Assembly: GCA_963708855.1 (NCBI GenBank)
Contig: CAVPUM010000005.1
Coordinates: forward strand, 82,591-146,590
DNA length: 64,000 nucleotides
Source of the DNA: CAIWHR01 sp963708855
GTDB taxonomy: Bacteria > Pseudomonadota > Gammaproteobacteria > Burkholderiales > Casimicrobiaceae
Direction of reading: 5' to 3'
Each line of letters begins with the position of its first letter. Positions within the stretch are counted from its first letter, which is position 1. The notes under the pieces were generated by a model. It was not told where the DNA came from. It did no database searches and saw only the letters and a program-made list of their open reading frames with translations. The translations under genes were made by a program, and so were the position numbers. This document shows, one piece after another, positions 26,044-35,631 of the stretch.

Positions 26044-26396
26044 GCCCGGCACGCGGCCAGTCGCTGCTGTGGCTCGCGCAGCGGGGAAGCGCCGCCGTGC
26101 TCGCCTTCTGTGTCGTCGTGCACCTGGCCACGATGATCGTCGCCGTGCGCGGAGGCCTCACCGCGGCCGAGATCCTGGGGCGCACGCGCGGCAGCGTCGC
26201 GTGGGCGGCGTTCTATGGCGTGTTCGTCGCTCGGCGTGGCGATCCACGCGCCGATCGGCCTTGCGCACGATCGTCGCCGAGATGCGCGGCGGTCACGGCC
26301 GGGGCATCGACGTCGCGATGCTCGCCTTCGCCGCGGTGCTGCTGGCGCTCGGGCTGCGCGCCGGTCTACGCGGTGACCGCGGGGCCGGGCACATGA
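26040..26396 (+). CDS. sdhC: Complex-II-like membrane subunit C (three frameshifts)
   Basis: About 118 residues once breaks near 26,230, 26,265 and 26,360 are bridged. Membrane helices: GSAAVLAFCVVVHLATMIVA (with a His suitable as a heme b or quinone-site ligand), SVAWAAFYGVFV joining GVAIHAPIG, and MLAFAAVLLALGLRAV. A conserved GLRTIVAEMRG segment follows the second helix, as in SdhC/FrdC anchor proteins. It ends AVTAGPGT with a stop overlapping the next start. It anchors the catalytic subunits and helps form the quinone site. Confidence 0.75.
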   Translation: MSPARGQSLLWLAQRGSAAVLAFCVVVHLATMIVAVRGGLTAAEILGRTRGSVAWAAFYGVFVARRGDPRADRPCARSSPRCAAVTAGASTSRCSPSPRCCWRSGCAPVYAVTAGPGT

Positions 26397-26761
26397 ACGG
26401 AAGCGCCATCCGCCGGGCCGACTGGCGCGCGCGCGGCCACGCGGGCTGGTGGGCGTTCGCCGTTCACCGCGCATCGGGATTGGCGCTTGCGGTCTTCCTG
26501 CCCGCGCATTTCCTCGTGCTGGGCCAGGCGCTGACCGGCGCCGCCGCGCTCGACGGCGTCCTTGCCTGGACCGAGATGCCGCTCGTCAAGGCGAGCGAGG
26601 TCGCGCTGGTGCTCCTGCTTGCCGTGCATCTCGGCGGCGGATTGCGTCTGCTCCTGGCGGAGTTCGGCGGCTGGCGCGCGGCGTGGCAGCCGGCGCTGAT
26701 CGCGGCCACTGGCGGCGTCGCCGTGTCGTGCGCGCTGCTCTTCGCGCTGAATCTCGTGTAG
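26393..26761 (+). CDS. sdhD: Complex-II-like membrane subunit D
   Basis: 122 residues, start overlapping the stop of sdhC (ATGA). Three hydrophobic helices: WWAFAVHRASGLALAVFLPA (HRxSG-type quinone/heme region typical of succinate dehydrogenase anchors), ASEVALVLLLAVHLGGGLRL with a candidate heme-ligand His, and a final ALIAATGGVAVSCALLFAL. Uninterrupted frame. It forms the membrane anchor with SdhC. The next gene, the fumarase alpha subunit, starts 7 bases on, so an operon is likely. Confidence 0.8.
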   Translation: MNGSAIRRADWRARGHAGWWAFAVHRASGLALAVFLPAHFLVLGQALTGAAALDGVLAWTEMPLVKASEVALVLLLAVHLGGGLRLLLAEFGGWRAAWQPALIAATGGVAVSCALLFALNLV

Positions 26762-26768
26762 GCAGACG

Positions 26769-27645
26769 ATGCGGATCGCACCGGAACGAATCGAGGACGC
26801 CGCGAAGGAGCTCTACGTGCGCGCGCTCAAGGACCTGCCGCCCGACATCAAGCGCGGCTTCGCCACGCTCGCGGCGCGCGAGACCGGCGCCACCGCGAAG
26901 GCGGTGCTCGGCACGATGATCGAGAACATCGCGGTCGCCGAGCGCACCGGCAACCTGCTCTGCCAGGACACCGGCATCCCGATCTACAACGTGACGATCG
27001 GCCGCGATGCCGAGGTCGACGGGGTGGCGCTGAAGGCGGCGATCCGGCGCGGTTGCGAGCGCGCGACGCGCGAATACCCGTTGCGCTCGTCGATCGTGCA
27101 TCCGCTCACGCGCAAGAACGAGCACACGTCCTGCGGGATCGGCGTCCCGGTGATCCACGTCGATTTCTCGGACGCCTTCGCCGGCCTGCGGATCGAGATG
27201 ATCCCCAAGGGCAGCGGCTCCGAGAACAACTCCTGGCTGCGGATGGCGATTCCGGCCGAGGGCATCGACGCGATCAAGACCTTCGTCGTCGATTGCGTGC
27301 TCGGCGCCGGCGGCAAGACCTGTCCGCCGACGATCGTGGGCGTCGGCGTGGGCGGCACCGCGGACCTGTGCGTCCATCTCGCCAAGGTCGCGGCGACGCG
27401 GCCGCTCGGCTCGCAGCTGCGCGGATCCCGACGGCGCCGAGCTGGAGGCCCGGCTCTCCGCGGCGGTGAACCTGCTCGGCGTCGGACCGCAGGGGCTCGG
27501 CGGCGACGCGACGGCCTTCGCCGTGCACGTCGAGCTCGCGGCGACTCACATCACGATGAACCCGGTGGCGGTGAACATGCAGTGCCATTCGGCGCGGCGC
27601 TCGAGCGCCGTGCTGACCGCCGACGGCATCGAGTACGGCTACTGA
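26769..27645 (+). CDS. Class I fumarase-type hydratase, alpha subunit (one frameshift)
   Basis: About 292 residues. Iron-sulfur hydro-lyase of the class I fumarase / L-tartrate dehydratase type: NLLCQDTGIPIYNVTIG carries the first cluster Cys, KNEHTSCGIGVPVIHVD the middle region, MIPKGSGSENNSWLRM the substrate loop and VGVGVGGTADLCVHLAK the glycine-rich segment. A break near 27,415 is followed by the correct family ending THITMNPVAVNMQCHSARR. The [4Fe-4S] enzyme adds water to fumarate. In glutamate-fermenting clostridia the two-subunit relative is mesaconase, making (S)-citramalate, and class I fumarase of Burkholderia also hydrates mesaconate. The glutamate mutase genes upstream make mesaconase the better guess. 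Confidence 0.82.
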
Positions 27646-27650
27646 CCGCG

Positions 27651-28283
27651 ATGGCCCATCACGATTTCACGATGCCCGTCACCGAGGCGCAGGTCCGCGC
27701 ACTGGCGGTCGACGACACCGTCACGCTGAACGGCACGCTCTTCGGCATCCGCGACGCGACGCAGATCGCGCTGTTCGACCGCGGCCGCTCGACGCGCTTC
27801 GATCTGCGAGGGGCATGCCGTCATCCACACGGCGCCCAACGTGAAGAAAGTGGCGCCGTCGCCGGCGCACCCCGCCGGGCTACGCGCCCGATCTGCGTCG
27901 GGACGACGACCAGCGCGCGGATGGAGCGCTTCACGCGGCCGCTGATGGCGCAGTGCGGCGTGCGCATCGTCATCGGCAAGGGCGGGCTCGGCGCCGAATC
28001 GGCGGCCGCGTTCCGCGAGCTGGGCGGCGTCTATCTCGCGATCGTCGGCGGCGCGGCGGCGCTCGAGACGACGTGGATCGAGGCGATCGAGGACGTCGAC
28101 CTCGACGACCTCAATCCCGAGAGCCTGTGGAAGTTCCGGGTGCGCGGCTTCGGCCCGCTGCGCGTCGCGATGGACAGCCGCGGCGGCAATCTCTACGCGG
28201 CGGTCGATGCCGGCGCGAAGGCGAATCGCGCGGCGGCGCTTGCGGCGCTCGGCGTCGGGTCGGGTTCGCCTCCTCGCTCTTGA
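27651..28283 (+). CDS. Class I fumarase-type hydratase, beta subunit (two frameshifts)
   Basis: About 211 residues, starting six bases after the alpha subunit. It reads HHDFTMPVTEAQVRALAVDD, VTLNGTLFGIRDATQIALFD and then, after a break near 27,812, HAVIHTAPNV; a second break near 27,880 restores the frame at VGTTTSARMERFTRP, the swivelling-domain GTTT.xRM motif of the family. IGKGGLGAESAAAFRELGG and YLAIVGGAAAL complete the domain. With the alpha subunit it forms the active hydratase. The stop overlaps the TTG start of the flavoprotein gene (TTGA). Confidence 0.82.
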   Translation: MAHHDFTMPVTEAQVRALAVDDTVTLNGTLFGIRDATQIALFDRGRSTRFDLRGACRHPHGAQREESGAVAGAPRRATRPICVGTTTSARMERFTRPLMAQCGVRIVIGKGGLGAESAAAFRELGGVYLAIVGGAAALETTWIEAIEDVDLDDLNPESLWKFRVRGFGPLRVAMDSRGGNLYAAVDAGAKANRAAALAALGVGSGSPPRS

Positions 28284-30014
28284 GAACGCTGCGCACCGAC
28301 CTGCTGATCCTCGGCGCCGGCGGCGCGGGACTCTTTGCCGCGCTGCACGCGCACAGCCGCCAATCCCGCGCTGCACGTCACCATCGCGGTCAAGGGCCTG
28401 CTCGGCAAGTGCGGCTGCACGCGGATGGTCCAGGGCGGCTACAACGTCGCGCTGGCCGCCGGCGACTCGGTCGAGCGCCATTTCATGGACACGATCGAGG
28501 GCGGCAAGTGGCTGCCGGACCAGGATCTCGCGTGGACGCTCGTGACGGGCGCCATCGAGCGCATCCACGAGCTCGAGAACGAGCTCGGCTGTTTTTTCGA
28601 TCGCAATCCCGACGGCACGATCCACCAGAAGGCGTTCGCCGGGCAGACCTTCGACCGCACCGTGCACAAGGGCGATCTGACCGGCATCGAGATCATGAAC
28701 CGGCTCTCCGAGCAGGTGTGGGCGCGCGGGATCCATCGGCTGGAGGAGCACCGCGCGCTCGATTTCGTCGCGGCGCGCCGGAAGCGAGAATGCGGGCGCG
28801 CCGGCCGGCGTCCTGCTGGTCGACGTCCGCACCGGTGAATACGTCTTCGTGCAGGCGAAGGCGGTGCTGCTCGCCACCGGCGGCGGCCCGACCATGTACA
28901 AGTTCCACACGCCGTCCGGGCGACAAGAGCTGCGACGGCCTCGCGATGGCGTTGCGCTTCGGGCTGCCGTTGCGCGACATGGAGATGGTGCAGTTCCATC
29001 CGACGGGCCTCCTCGCCGGGCCGGACACGCGGATGACGGGCACCGTGCTGGAGGAGGGTCTGCGCGGCGCGGGCGGGTACCTGCAGGACGGCGAGCGGCA
29101 GGCGCTTCATGGAGCGCTACGACGAGCGCGGCGAGCGCGCGACGCGCGACATCGTGTCGCGCGCGATCGATGCCGAGATGCGCGCCGGGCGCACGACGCC
29201 CAACGGCGGCGTCTACCTCAGCATGGGTCATCTCGGCCCGGACAACGTGCGCCGGCAGTTCAAGGGCATGGTCGAGCGCTGCGCCGACTGCGGCTTCGAC
29301 CTCGCCGCCGGCAAGGTCGAGGTCGTGCCCACCGCGCATTACATGATGGGCGGCGTCGAGTTCGCGCCCGATTGCACGACGGAGCGCGCCGGGCTCTTCG
29401 TCGCCGGCGAGGATTCCGGCGGCGTGCACGGCGCCAACCGGCTGGGCGGCAACGGCGTGGCCAATTCGACGGTGTTCGGCGGCATCGCCGGCGACACGAT
29501 CGCGGCGTGGCTCGCCCGCGACGGCGGATGGCGCGAGCCGGATGCCGCGGCGCTCGACGCGGCGGTCGCGCGCGCCGAGGCGCCGTTTGCGCGCAAACGC
29601 ACCGATCCGGGCGCGCTCGAGTCGATACGCGAACGCCTGTACGACGTGATGTGGGACGACGCCGGCATCGTCCGCGACGTGGCGGGCCTCGCGCGTGCCG
29701 CTGTTGCCCTGGAGCGCCTCGGCACCGAACTTGCCGGCACCGGCCTCCCCGATGCCCAGCGCGCGTTCAACCTGACGTGGCACGACGCGCTCAACCTGGC
29801 GAACCTGATCGCGGTGTCGCGGGCGATCGTCCGTGCGGCCCAGGCACGCGAGGACTCGCGCGGCGCGCACTATCGCTCCGACTACCCGGGCACCGGCGAC
29901 CTCGCGACGTCGGCCTTCGTGCGGGTCCGGCAACGCGATCGTGGGCTCGATGCCGAAGCCGTGCCGGTGCGCTTCACACGCGTCGCCCCCGGCGCAACGT
30001 TGCTCGAGGATTGA
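28280..30014 (+). CDS. sdhA: Succinate dehydrogenase/fumarate reductase-like flavoprotein (four frameshifts)
   Basis: About 577 residues from a TTG start, with breaks near 28,362, 28,783, 28,920 and 29,108. Rossmann motif TDLLILGAGGAGLFAALHAH; MVQFHPTGLLAGPDTRMTG holds the substrate His and Thr; PTAHYMMGGVEFAPD and GVHGANRLGGNGVANS are family hallmarks. Where E. coli FrdA has the SHTVAAEGG stretch whose His binds FAD covalently, this protein has CGCTRMVQGG, so the His is missing and FAD binding may be non-covalent or different. This suggests a divergent dehydrogenase or reductase, possibly for methylsuccinate/mesaconate. It is separated from its partner subunits by the fumarase pair. It completes the complex with the B, C and D subunits. 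Confidence 0.82.
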
Positions 30015-30068
30015 TGCCGGGTAGCGTTTCGGCGTCCGCGCCGTTCGCAGCGCGTGATACGATCGCAC

Positions 30069-30082
30069 AGAACGTTCGTTCT
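30069..30082. promoter_or_regulatory. AGAAC-N4-GTTCT palindrome before the helicase gene
   Basis: AGAACGTTCGTTCT ends directly before the ATG of the UvrD-like gene. It fits the GAAC-N4-GTTC form of the SOS box known from Gram-positive bacteria and actinobacteria, not the CTGT-N8-ACAG box expected in Betaproteobacteria. No ribosome site lies here, so the real start could be further downstream. Confidence 0.25.
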
Positions 30083-32206
30083 ATGCCCAAGACCGCGCCT
30101 CCGAACTCCTTGCCGTTCGCTCCGGCGGCCCACCGCGCCGACGCGCATCTTGCTGCGCTGAACCCGCAACAGCGCTTCGCGGTCGAGTACGGGGTCGGGG
30201 CCGACGGCGCGCAGGGTCCGCTGCTCGTCGTCGCGGGCGCGGGCTCAGGCAAGACGGACACCATCGCGCACCGTGTGGCGCACCTGGTGGTGAGGGGGGC
30301 GGATCCGCAACGGATTCTGCTTCTCACGTTCTCGCGCCGGGCGGCGCTCGAGATGGAGCGCCGGGCCGGGCGCATCTTGAGCCGCGCGCTGGGTCGGCAC
30401 AACGAGCAGCGGGCGCCGACGCTTGCCTGGTCCGGCACGTTTCACGGCGTCGGTGCACGGCTGCTGCGATGCTACGCCGAGCGCATCGGGCTCCACGCGT
30501 CCTTCACGATCCACGATCGCGGCGATGCCGAGGATCTGCTCGCCATCGTCCGGCACGAGCTCGGGTTGTCGGCGACCAAGCGCCGGTTCCCGGCCAAGGC
30601 CACCTGCCTTGCCATCTATTCGCGCGTCGTCAACAGCGAGGCGCCGCTGGCTGAGGTGCTGCGAGCGGCCTTTCCGTGGTGCGCCCAGTGGGAGGCGGAG
30701 CTCCGCAACCTCTTCGCCGCCTATGTCGCCACGAAGCAGGCCCAGAACGTGCTCGACTACGACGACTTGCTGCTGTACTGGTCGCAAATGATGGCCGATC
30801 CGGACCTGGCGGCGGACGTCGGTGCTCGTTTCGATCATGTTCTGGTCGACGAGTATCAGGACACGAACCGGCTGCAGGCCAGCATCCTGCGCGCGATGAA
30901 GGCGGACGGCCGCGGATTGACCGTCGTCGGCGACGACGCGCAATCGATCTATTCGTTCCGCGCGGCCACCGTGCGCAACATGCTCGACTTCCCGCGCCAG
31001 TTCACGCTGCCGGCCCGCGTGGTCACGCTCGATCGCAATTACCGCTCGACCCAGCCCATCCTCGCGGCTTCGAATGCCGTCATCGGCCTTGCGAGCGAGC
31101 GCTTCGCCAAGAACCTGTGGACCGATCGCGTGTCCTCCGAAAAGCCGCAACTCGTCACGGTCCGCGACGAAGTCGACCAGGCGAGCTGCGTTGCCGGGCG
31201 CATTCTCGAGTACCGCGAGGAGGGAATCGCGCTGAAGTCGCAGGCGGTGCTGTTCCGCAGCTCGAGCCACAGCGCCCAGCTGGAGTTGGAGCTGACCCGG
31301 CGCGACATCCCTTTCGTGAAATTCGGCGGACTCAGGTTCCTGGAGGCGGCGCATGTCAAGGATGTGCTGTCGGTGCTGCGCTGGGCCGAGAACCCGCGCA
31401 GCCGGATGGCCGGCTTCCGCGCCGCGCGCCTTCTGCCCGGAGTCGGCCCCGCGACCGCCGCGAAGCTGCTCGATGCCATGGACCGGGCGCCGGAACCGAT
31501 GGCTGCCATGGCCGCGTTCGCGGTGCCGAGCGCGGCCGCCGATGACTGGCGGGCACTGGTACGGCTCATCGGAATCCTGCGCGGGGAAAAGGCGGATTGG
31601 CCCGCCGACATGGACCTCGTCACGCGCTGGTACGAGCCGCACCTGCAGCGAATCTACGAGGACGCGCACGTCCGCCAGGGCGACCTCGCGCAGCTCACCC
31701 TGATCGCATCGACCTACCGCTCGCGCGAGCGCTTCCTGACCGAAGTGACGCTGGACCCGCCCGGTGCCACGAGCGCCGAGGCGGGCGTGCCCGGTCTCGA
31801 CGACGACTACCTCATCCTGTCGACGATACATTCCGCGAAGGGACAGGAATGGAAGGCGGTGCACGTGCTCAATGTCGTCGACGGCTGCATTCCGTCGGAC
31901 ATGAGCACCGGGACGAGCGAGGAAATCGAGGAGGAGCGGCGACTGCTCTATGTCGCGATGACGCGGGCGAAGGACCATCTGCATTTGATGGTTCCGCAAC
32001 GGTTCTACGTGCACCAGCAGGCGGCTCAGGGCGACCGCCATGTTTATGCGTCGCGCAGCCGCTTCGTCCCGGATGCGCTCGCGCGATTTTTCGAGTCGCG
32101 CGCCTGGCCGGTCGCGATCCCGGGCCCCGTCGATGCCGAGCCACGGATCGACGTCCCATCCACGCGGGTCGACCTTTCGGCGCGCGTGCGCGCGCTCTGG
32201 CGCTGA
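30083..32206 (+). CDS. UvrD/Rep-family superfamily 1 DNA helicase
   Basis: 707 residues, uninterrupted. Helicase motifs are in order: the Q-like LNPQQRFAVEYGVG, Walker A VVAGAGSGKTDTIAHRVAHL, Ia LLLTFSRRAALEM, II HVLVDEYQDTNRLQ, III VVGDDAQSIYSFRAA, IV LDRNYRSTQPIL, V ILSTIHSAKGQEWKAVHVLN and VI EERRLLYVAMTRAKDHL. An ATP-driven 3'-5' DNA helicase for repair or replication restart. It is shorter and more divergent than housekeeping UvrD, resembling the extra UvrD-like helicases of Burkholderiales. It stands alone 68 bases after the sdhA-like gene; the first ~40 residues before the Q motif are not conserved and no Shine-Dalgarno decides the start. Confidence 0.9.
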   Translation: MPKTAPPNSLPFAPAAHRADAHLAALNPQQRFAVEYGVGADGAQGPLLVVAGAGSGKTDTIAHRVAHLVVRGADPQRILLLTFSRRAALEMERRAGRILSRALGRHNEQRAPTLAWSGTFHGVGARLLRCYAERIGLHASFTIHDRGDAEDLLAIVRHELGLSATKRRFPAKATCLAIYSRVVNSEAPLAEVLRAAFPWCAQWEAELRNLFAAYVATKQAQNVLDYDDLLLYWSQMMADPDLAADVGARFDHVLVDEYQDTNRLQASILRAMKADGRGLTVVGDDAQSIYSFRAATVRNMLDFPRQFTLPARVVTLDRNYRSTQPILAASNAVIGLASERFAKNLWTDRVSSEKPQLVTVRDEVDQASCVAGRILEYREEGIALKSQAVLFRSSSHSAQLELELTRRDIPFVKFGGLRFLEAAHVKDVLSVLRWAENPRSRMAGFRAARLLPGVGPATAAKLLDAMDRAPEPMAAMAAFAVPSAAADDWRALVRLIGILRGEKADWPADMDLVTRWYEPHLQRIYEDAHVRQGDLAQLTLIASTYRSRERFLTEVTLDPPGATSAEAGVPGLDDDYLILSTIHSAKGQEWKAVHVLNVVDGCIPSDMSTGTSEEIEEERRLLYVAMTRAKDHLHLMVPQRFYVHQQAAQGDRHVYASRSRFVPDALARFFESRAWPVAIPGPVDAEPRIDVPSTRVDLSARVRALWR

Positions 32207-32338
32207 TCGACCCGGCATCGTCCGTGTTGTGCATGGATCCCCTTGCGGTTCGCCGTCACGCAGGTCGCGCGAGGGCCGATTTGCCCAACAGCGCTGATTT
32301 GTCCTAACCTGATCGGCACGAGCATCATAGTGTCCGCG

Positions 32339-35300
32339 ATGACGACAGCGCATTGCCCACGATGCGGCACCGGGAACCGTGCCGGACGGCGCTTTTGCGC
32401 GCAATGCGGCGCCGGGACTGCCCTCCGCGTGTCCCGCGTGCGGATTCGCCAACGAGGCCGGGGAGAAATTCTGCGGCGGTTGCGGAGCGACCCTTGCCGC
32501 GACGGTTGCCGGAGTGGCGGCGCCCGCCGAGGCCAACCGGGCCAACGGCGACGGCGAACGCCGGCCGGTCACCGTCCTGTTCGCGGATCTCGTCGATTAC
32601 ACGCGGCTTTCGCAGCAGCTCGATCCCGAGGACGTGCATGCGCTGCTCGGCCGGTTCTACGAGGTGGCCGACGAGATCGTCGAGCGCTTCGGCGGCAGCA
32701 TCGACAAGCACATCGGCGACTCGGTGATGGCCGTGTTCGGCGCTCCGGTCGCACACGACGACGACGCGATTCGCGCCGTGCGCGCCGCCGCCGAAATCCA
32801 GCGCACGATGCCCTCGCTGGGCAGCGGGTCGGGCAGCCGCTGGCGGTGCACATCGGCATCGCGTCGGGCGAGGTCGTCGCCAGCGGCCTCGGCGGCGCCC
32901 GGCATCGCGCGTACACGGTGATCGGCAACTCGGTCAATCTCGCGGCGCGGCTGCTGAAGCTCGCCGACGCCGGCGAAACCGTGCTCGACGAGGCGGTGCA
33001 TGCTGCGGCGCAGCGGATCGCCCGGTGCGCGCCGATCGAAGGCGCGCAAGTGAAGGGGATCGACGCACCGGTGACGGCATGGCGCTTCGTCGCGTTCGCC
33101 GACGCCGCGGATCGCTCCGGCGCCCATGCGTTCGTCGGTCGCCAGGCCGAGCTGGCGCAGCTCGCCGCATCCTTGCGCAGCTGCGCCGCCGCCGGAACCG
33201 GGGGCACGGTGCTCGTGCGCGGCGATGCCGGGATCGGCAAGTCGCGTCTCGTCGGCGAACTGCGCCGTCTCGCGCTCGCCGAGGGGTTTGCCTGCCACAC
33301 GGGGCTCGTGCTCGATTTCGGGATGGCCAAAGGGCGCGACGCCATTCGCGAAATCGTCGTCGGCCTGCTCGATCTGCCGCCCGGATCCGACGCCGAAGCG
33401 CGCCGCGAGTCGCTGCGGCAATTGTTGACGCGGCACCCGTCGCTTGCGCGGGACGAGCCGTTCCTGCTCGATCTTCTCGACCTGCCGCAGCCGGCGGACG
33501 GGCAGTGCCTTGTATGCGGCGATGGACAACGCGGCGCGCCAGCGCAGTCGCGCGGCCGCGGTCGTTCGGCTGCTCGAGACGAAGTGCGCCTCTTCCCCGG
33601 TTCTCGTGATCGTCGAGGACCTGCATTGGGCCGACAAGGTGACGCTGGACTATCTCGCCGCTCTGACGCGTGGCGCCGGGACGATGGCGGCCGTCCTGGC
33701 GCTCACCACGCGCGTCGCCGGCGATCCACTCGACGCCGCCTGGCGTGGCACAGTGCAGGGGAGCCCTCTCATCACGCTCGATCTCGGCCCGCTCGGCACG
33801 AAGGACGCGCTGGCGCTGGCGGGAGGTTTCCTGTCGGCGCCACAGGCGTTCGCTCAGCAGTGCGTCGAGCGTTCGGGAGGCAATCCGCTGTTCCTGGAGC
33901 AGCTGATGCGCGCGGCCGACGAGCGCGAGGACGCCTTGCCCGCTTCGCTGCACAGCCTGGTGCTGGCACGGATGGACCGGTTGCCGGAGCGCGACCGTGC
34001 CGCGTTGCGGGCAGCGTCCGTCGTCGGCCAGCGCTTTCCGCTCGCGCTGGTCCGCCAGTTGGCGCGGTTGCCGGACTATTCGTGCGATGTCCCGGTTGCG
34101 CACTTTCTGGTCCGTCCGGAAGGCGACGAGTTCCTGTTCGCGCACGCGCTGATCCGCGACGGTGTGTATGCGTCGCTGACTCGCGCGCGCCGGGCCGAAC
34201 TGCATCGGGCGGCCGCGGACTGGTACGGCGAGCGCGATCCTGCGCTGCGCGCCGAGCACCTCGACCGCGCCGAAGCGCCCGAGGCGCCGCGTGCGTATCT
34301 CGACGCGGCGTTCGCCCAATCGGCCGCGCTACAGCCGGAGCGCGCGCTGGCCCTCGTGGAGCGAGGCGCCGCGCTGGCCAGGGAACCGGGCGACGTGGTG
34401 GCACTCAACATGCTGCGCGGCAGGCTGCGCTGCGAATCGGGCGAGGGTCGACCGGCGGTCGACGCGTATGAGGTCGCGCTGGCTGCGACGCGGAAAGCAG
34501 CGGACCGCTGCCGCGCGCTGATCGGCATCGCCGCCGGGCACCGACTGTTGACCGGCGTGGACGCCGCGCTCGCGGCGCTGGCCGAGGCCGAGCCGCTCGC
34601 GCGCGCGGACGGCCTCGCGCGCGAACTGTCCGAGCTGCACAACACGCGTGGCAATCTGTACTTCGCGCGCGGCGACATCGCGGCGTGCCGGTCCGAGCAT
34701 CACGCGGCGCTGGCTTGTGCGCGGTCGCTCGACGACCCGATGTGGGAGGCGCGCGCGCTGAGCGGCCTCGCCGACGCCGATTATGCGGACGGCCGGATGC
34801 GGAGCGCGCTCGCATGCTTCGAGCAATGCGTCGAGCTCTGCGCCGCGCACGGCCTGACGCGCGTCGCCATCCCCAACCACGTGCTGATCGGCTTCTGCCG
34901 CTCCTACCTGATGGAGTTCGACGCCGGCATCGGCCATATCGAGGCCGCGCGCACGCTTGCCGTCCAGGTTGGCGACCGGCACGCCGAAATGATGTCGCTG
35001 GAATCGCAGGGGCTGCTGCTGACGTTCTGCGATCGCCATGCGGACGGCGAGCCGTTGCTGGCGCGCGGACTGGCGCTGGCCGAGACGATTGGCGCGCGGC
35101 GCTTCCAGTCGATCGTCCTGGGAGGATTGGCGGCATGCGCGCTCGCGGCGGGACGCTTGCACGACGCGCGCGAGTGGATCGAGCGTGCACTCGCGCTGGC
35201 CCGCGAGACCGGGATGGGCTTCTGCGGACCGCTGGTGCTCGGGCATCAAGGCGCGGATGCTCGATGACGCGGACGAACGCGAGCATTGCCGAACCGAGGC

Positions 35301-35608
35301 CGAAGCGTTGCTCGCGCAAGGCTGCGCCAGCCACAATTCGATCCTGTTCTATCGCCACGGCATCGAGGACGCGTTGGCGCGCGGTGACTGGTCTCGCGGA
35401 CTGAAGCACGCCGCAGCGCTCGAGGACTACACGCGCGCCGAGTCTCTGCCCTATACGGATTTTCTGATCGCCCGTGCCCGCATCCTTATCGGGCTCGTGT
35501 CGCGCCCTGAGGATCAGACCCTGCACGCAGGAGCTCGCGCGACTGCGCGTCGAGGCCGACCGGGTCCGCTGGCCGATATCGTGGCCGGCGTCGACGGTCA
35601 ATTCCTGA
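32339..35608 (+). CDS. Zinc-ribbon, class III nucleotide cyclase, AAA ATPase and TPR signalling protein (about five frameshifts)
   Basis: About 1,088 residues when breaks near 32,425, 32,815, 33,507, 35,248 and 35,525 are bridged. Order of parts: two zinc ribbons (CPRCGTGNRAGRRFCAQCG and CPACGFANEAGEKFCGGCG); a cyclase domain with the metal-binding Asp in VLFADLVDYTRLSQQL and KHIGDSVMAVFGAPVAHDD, then HIGIASGEVV; an ATPase domain with Walker A RGDAGIGKSRLVGEL and LVIVEDLHWADKVT; then a long TPR-like helical region to the C-terminus. It resembles the 'adenylate/guanylate cyclase with AAA and TPR' regulators; cAMP or cGMP formation is plausible. The partner or signal is unknown. No linked genes. 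Confidence 0.82.
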
Positions 35609-35631
35609 ACGGTCAGCTCCAAGCGGGAGCT

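Noticed and set aside
26769..28283. Apparent fused alpha-beta class I fumarase in one frame
   Set aside because: The frame is continuous only because a break near 27,415 hides the alpha-subunit stop. The second frame shows a normal stop at 27,645 and a separate start at 27,651.
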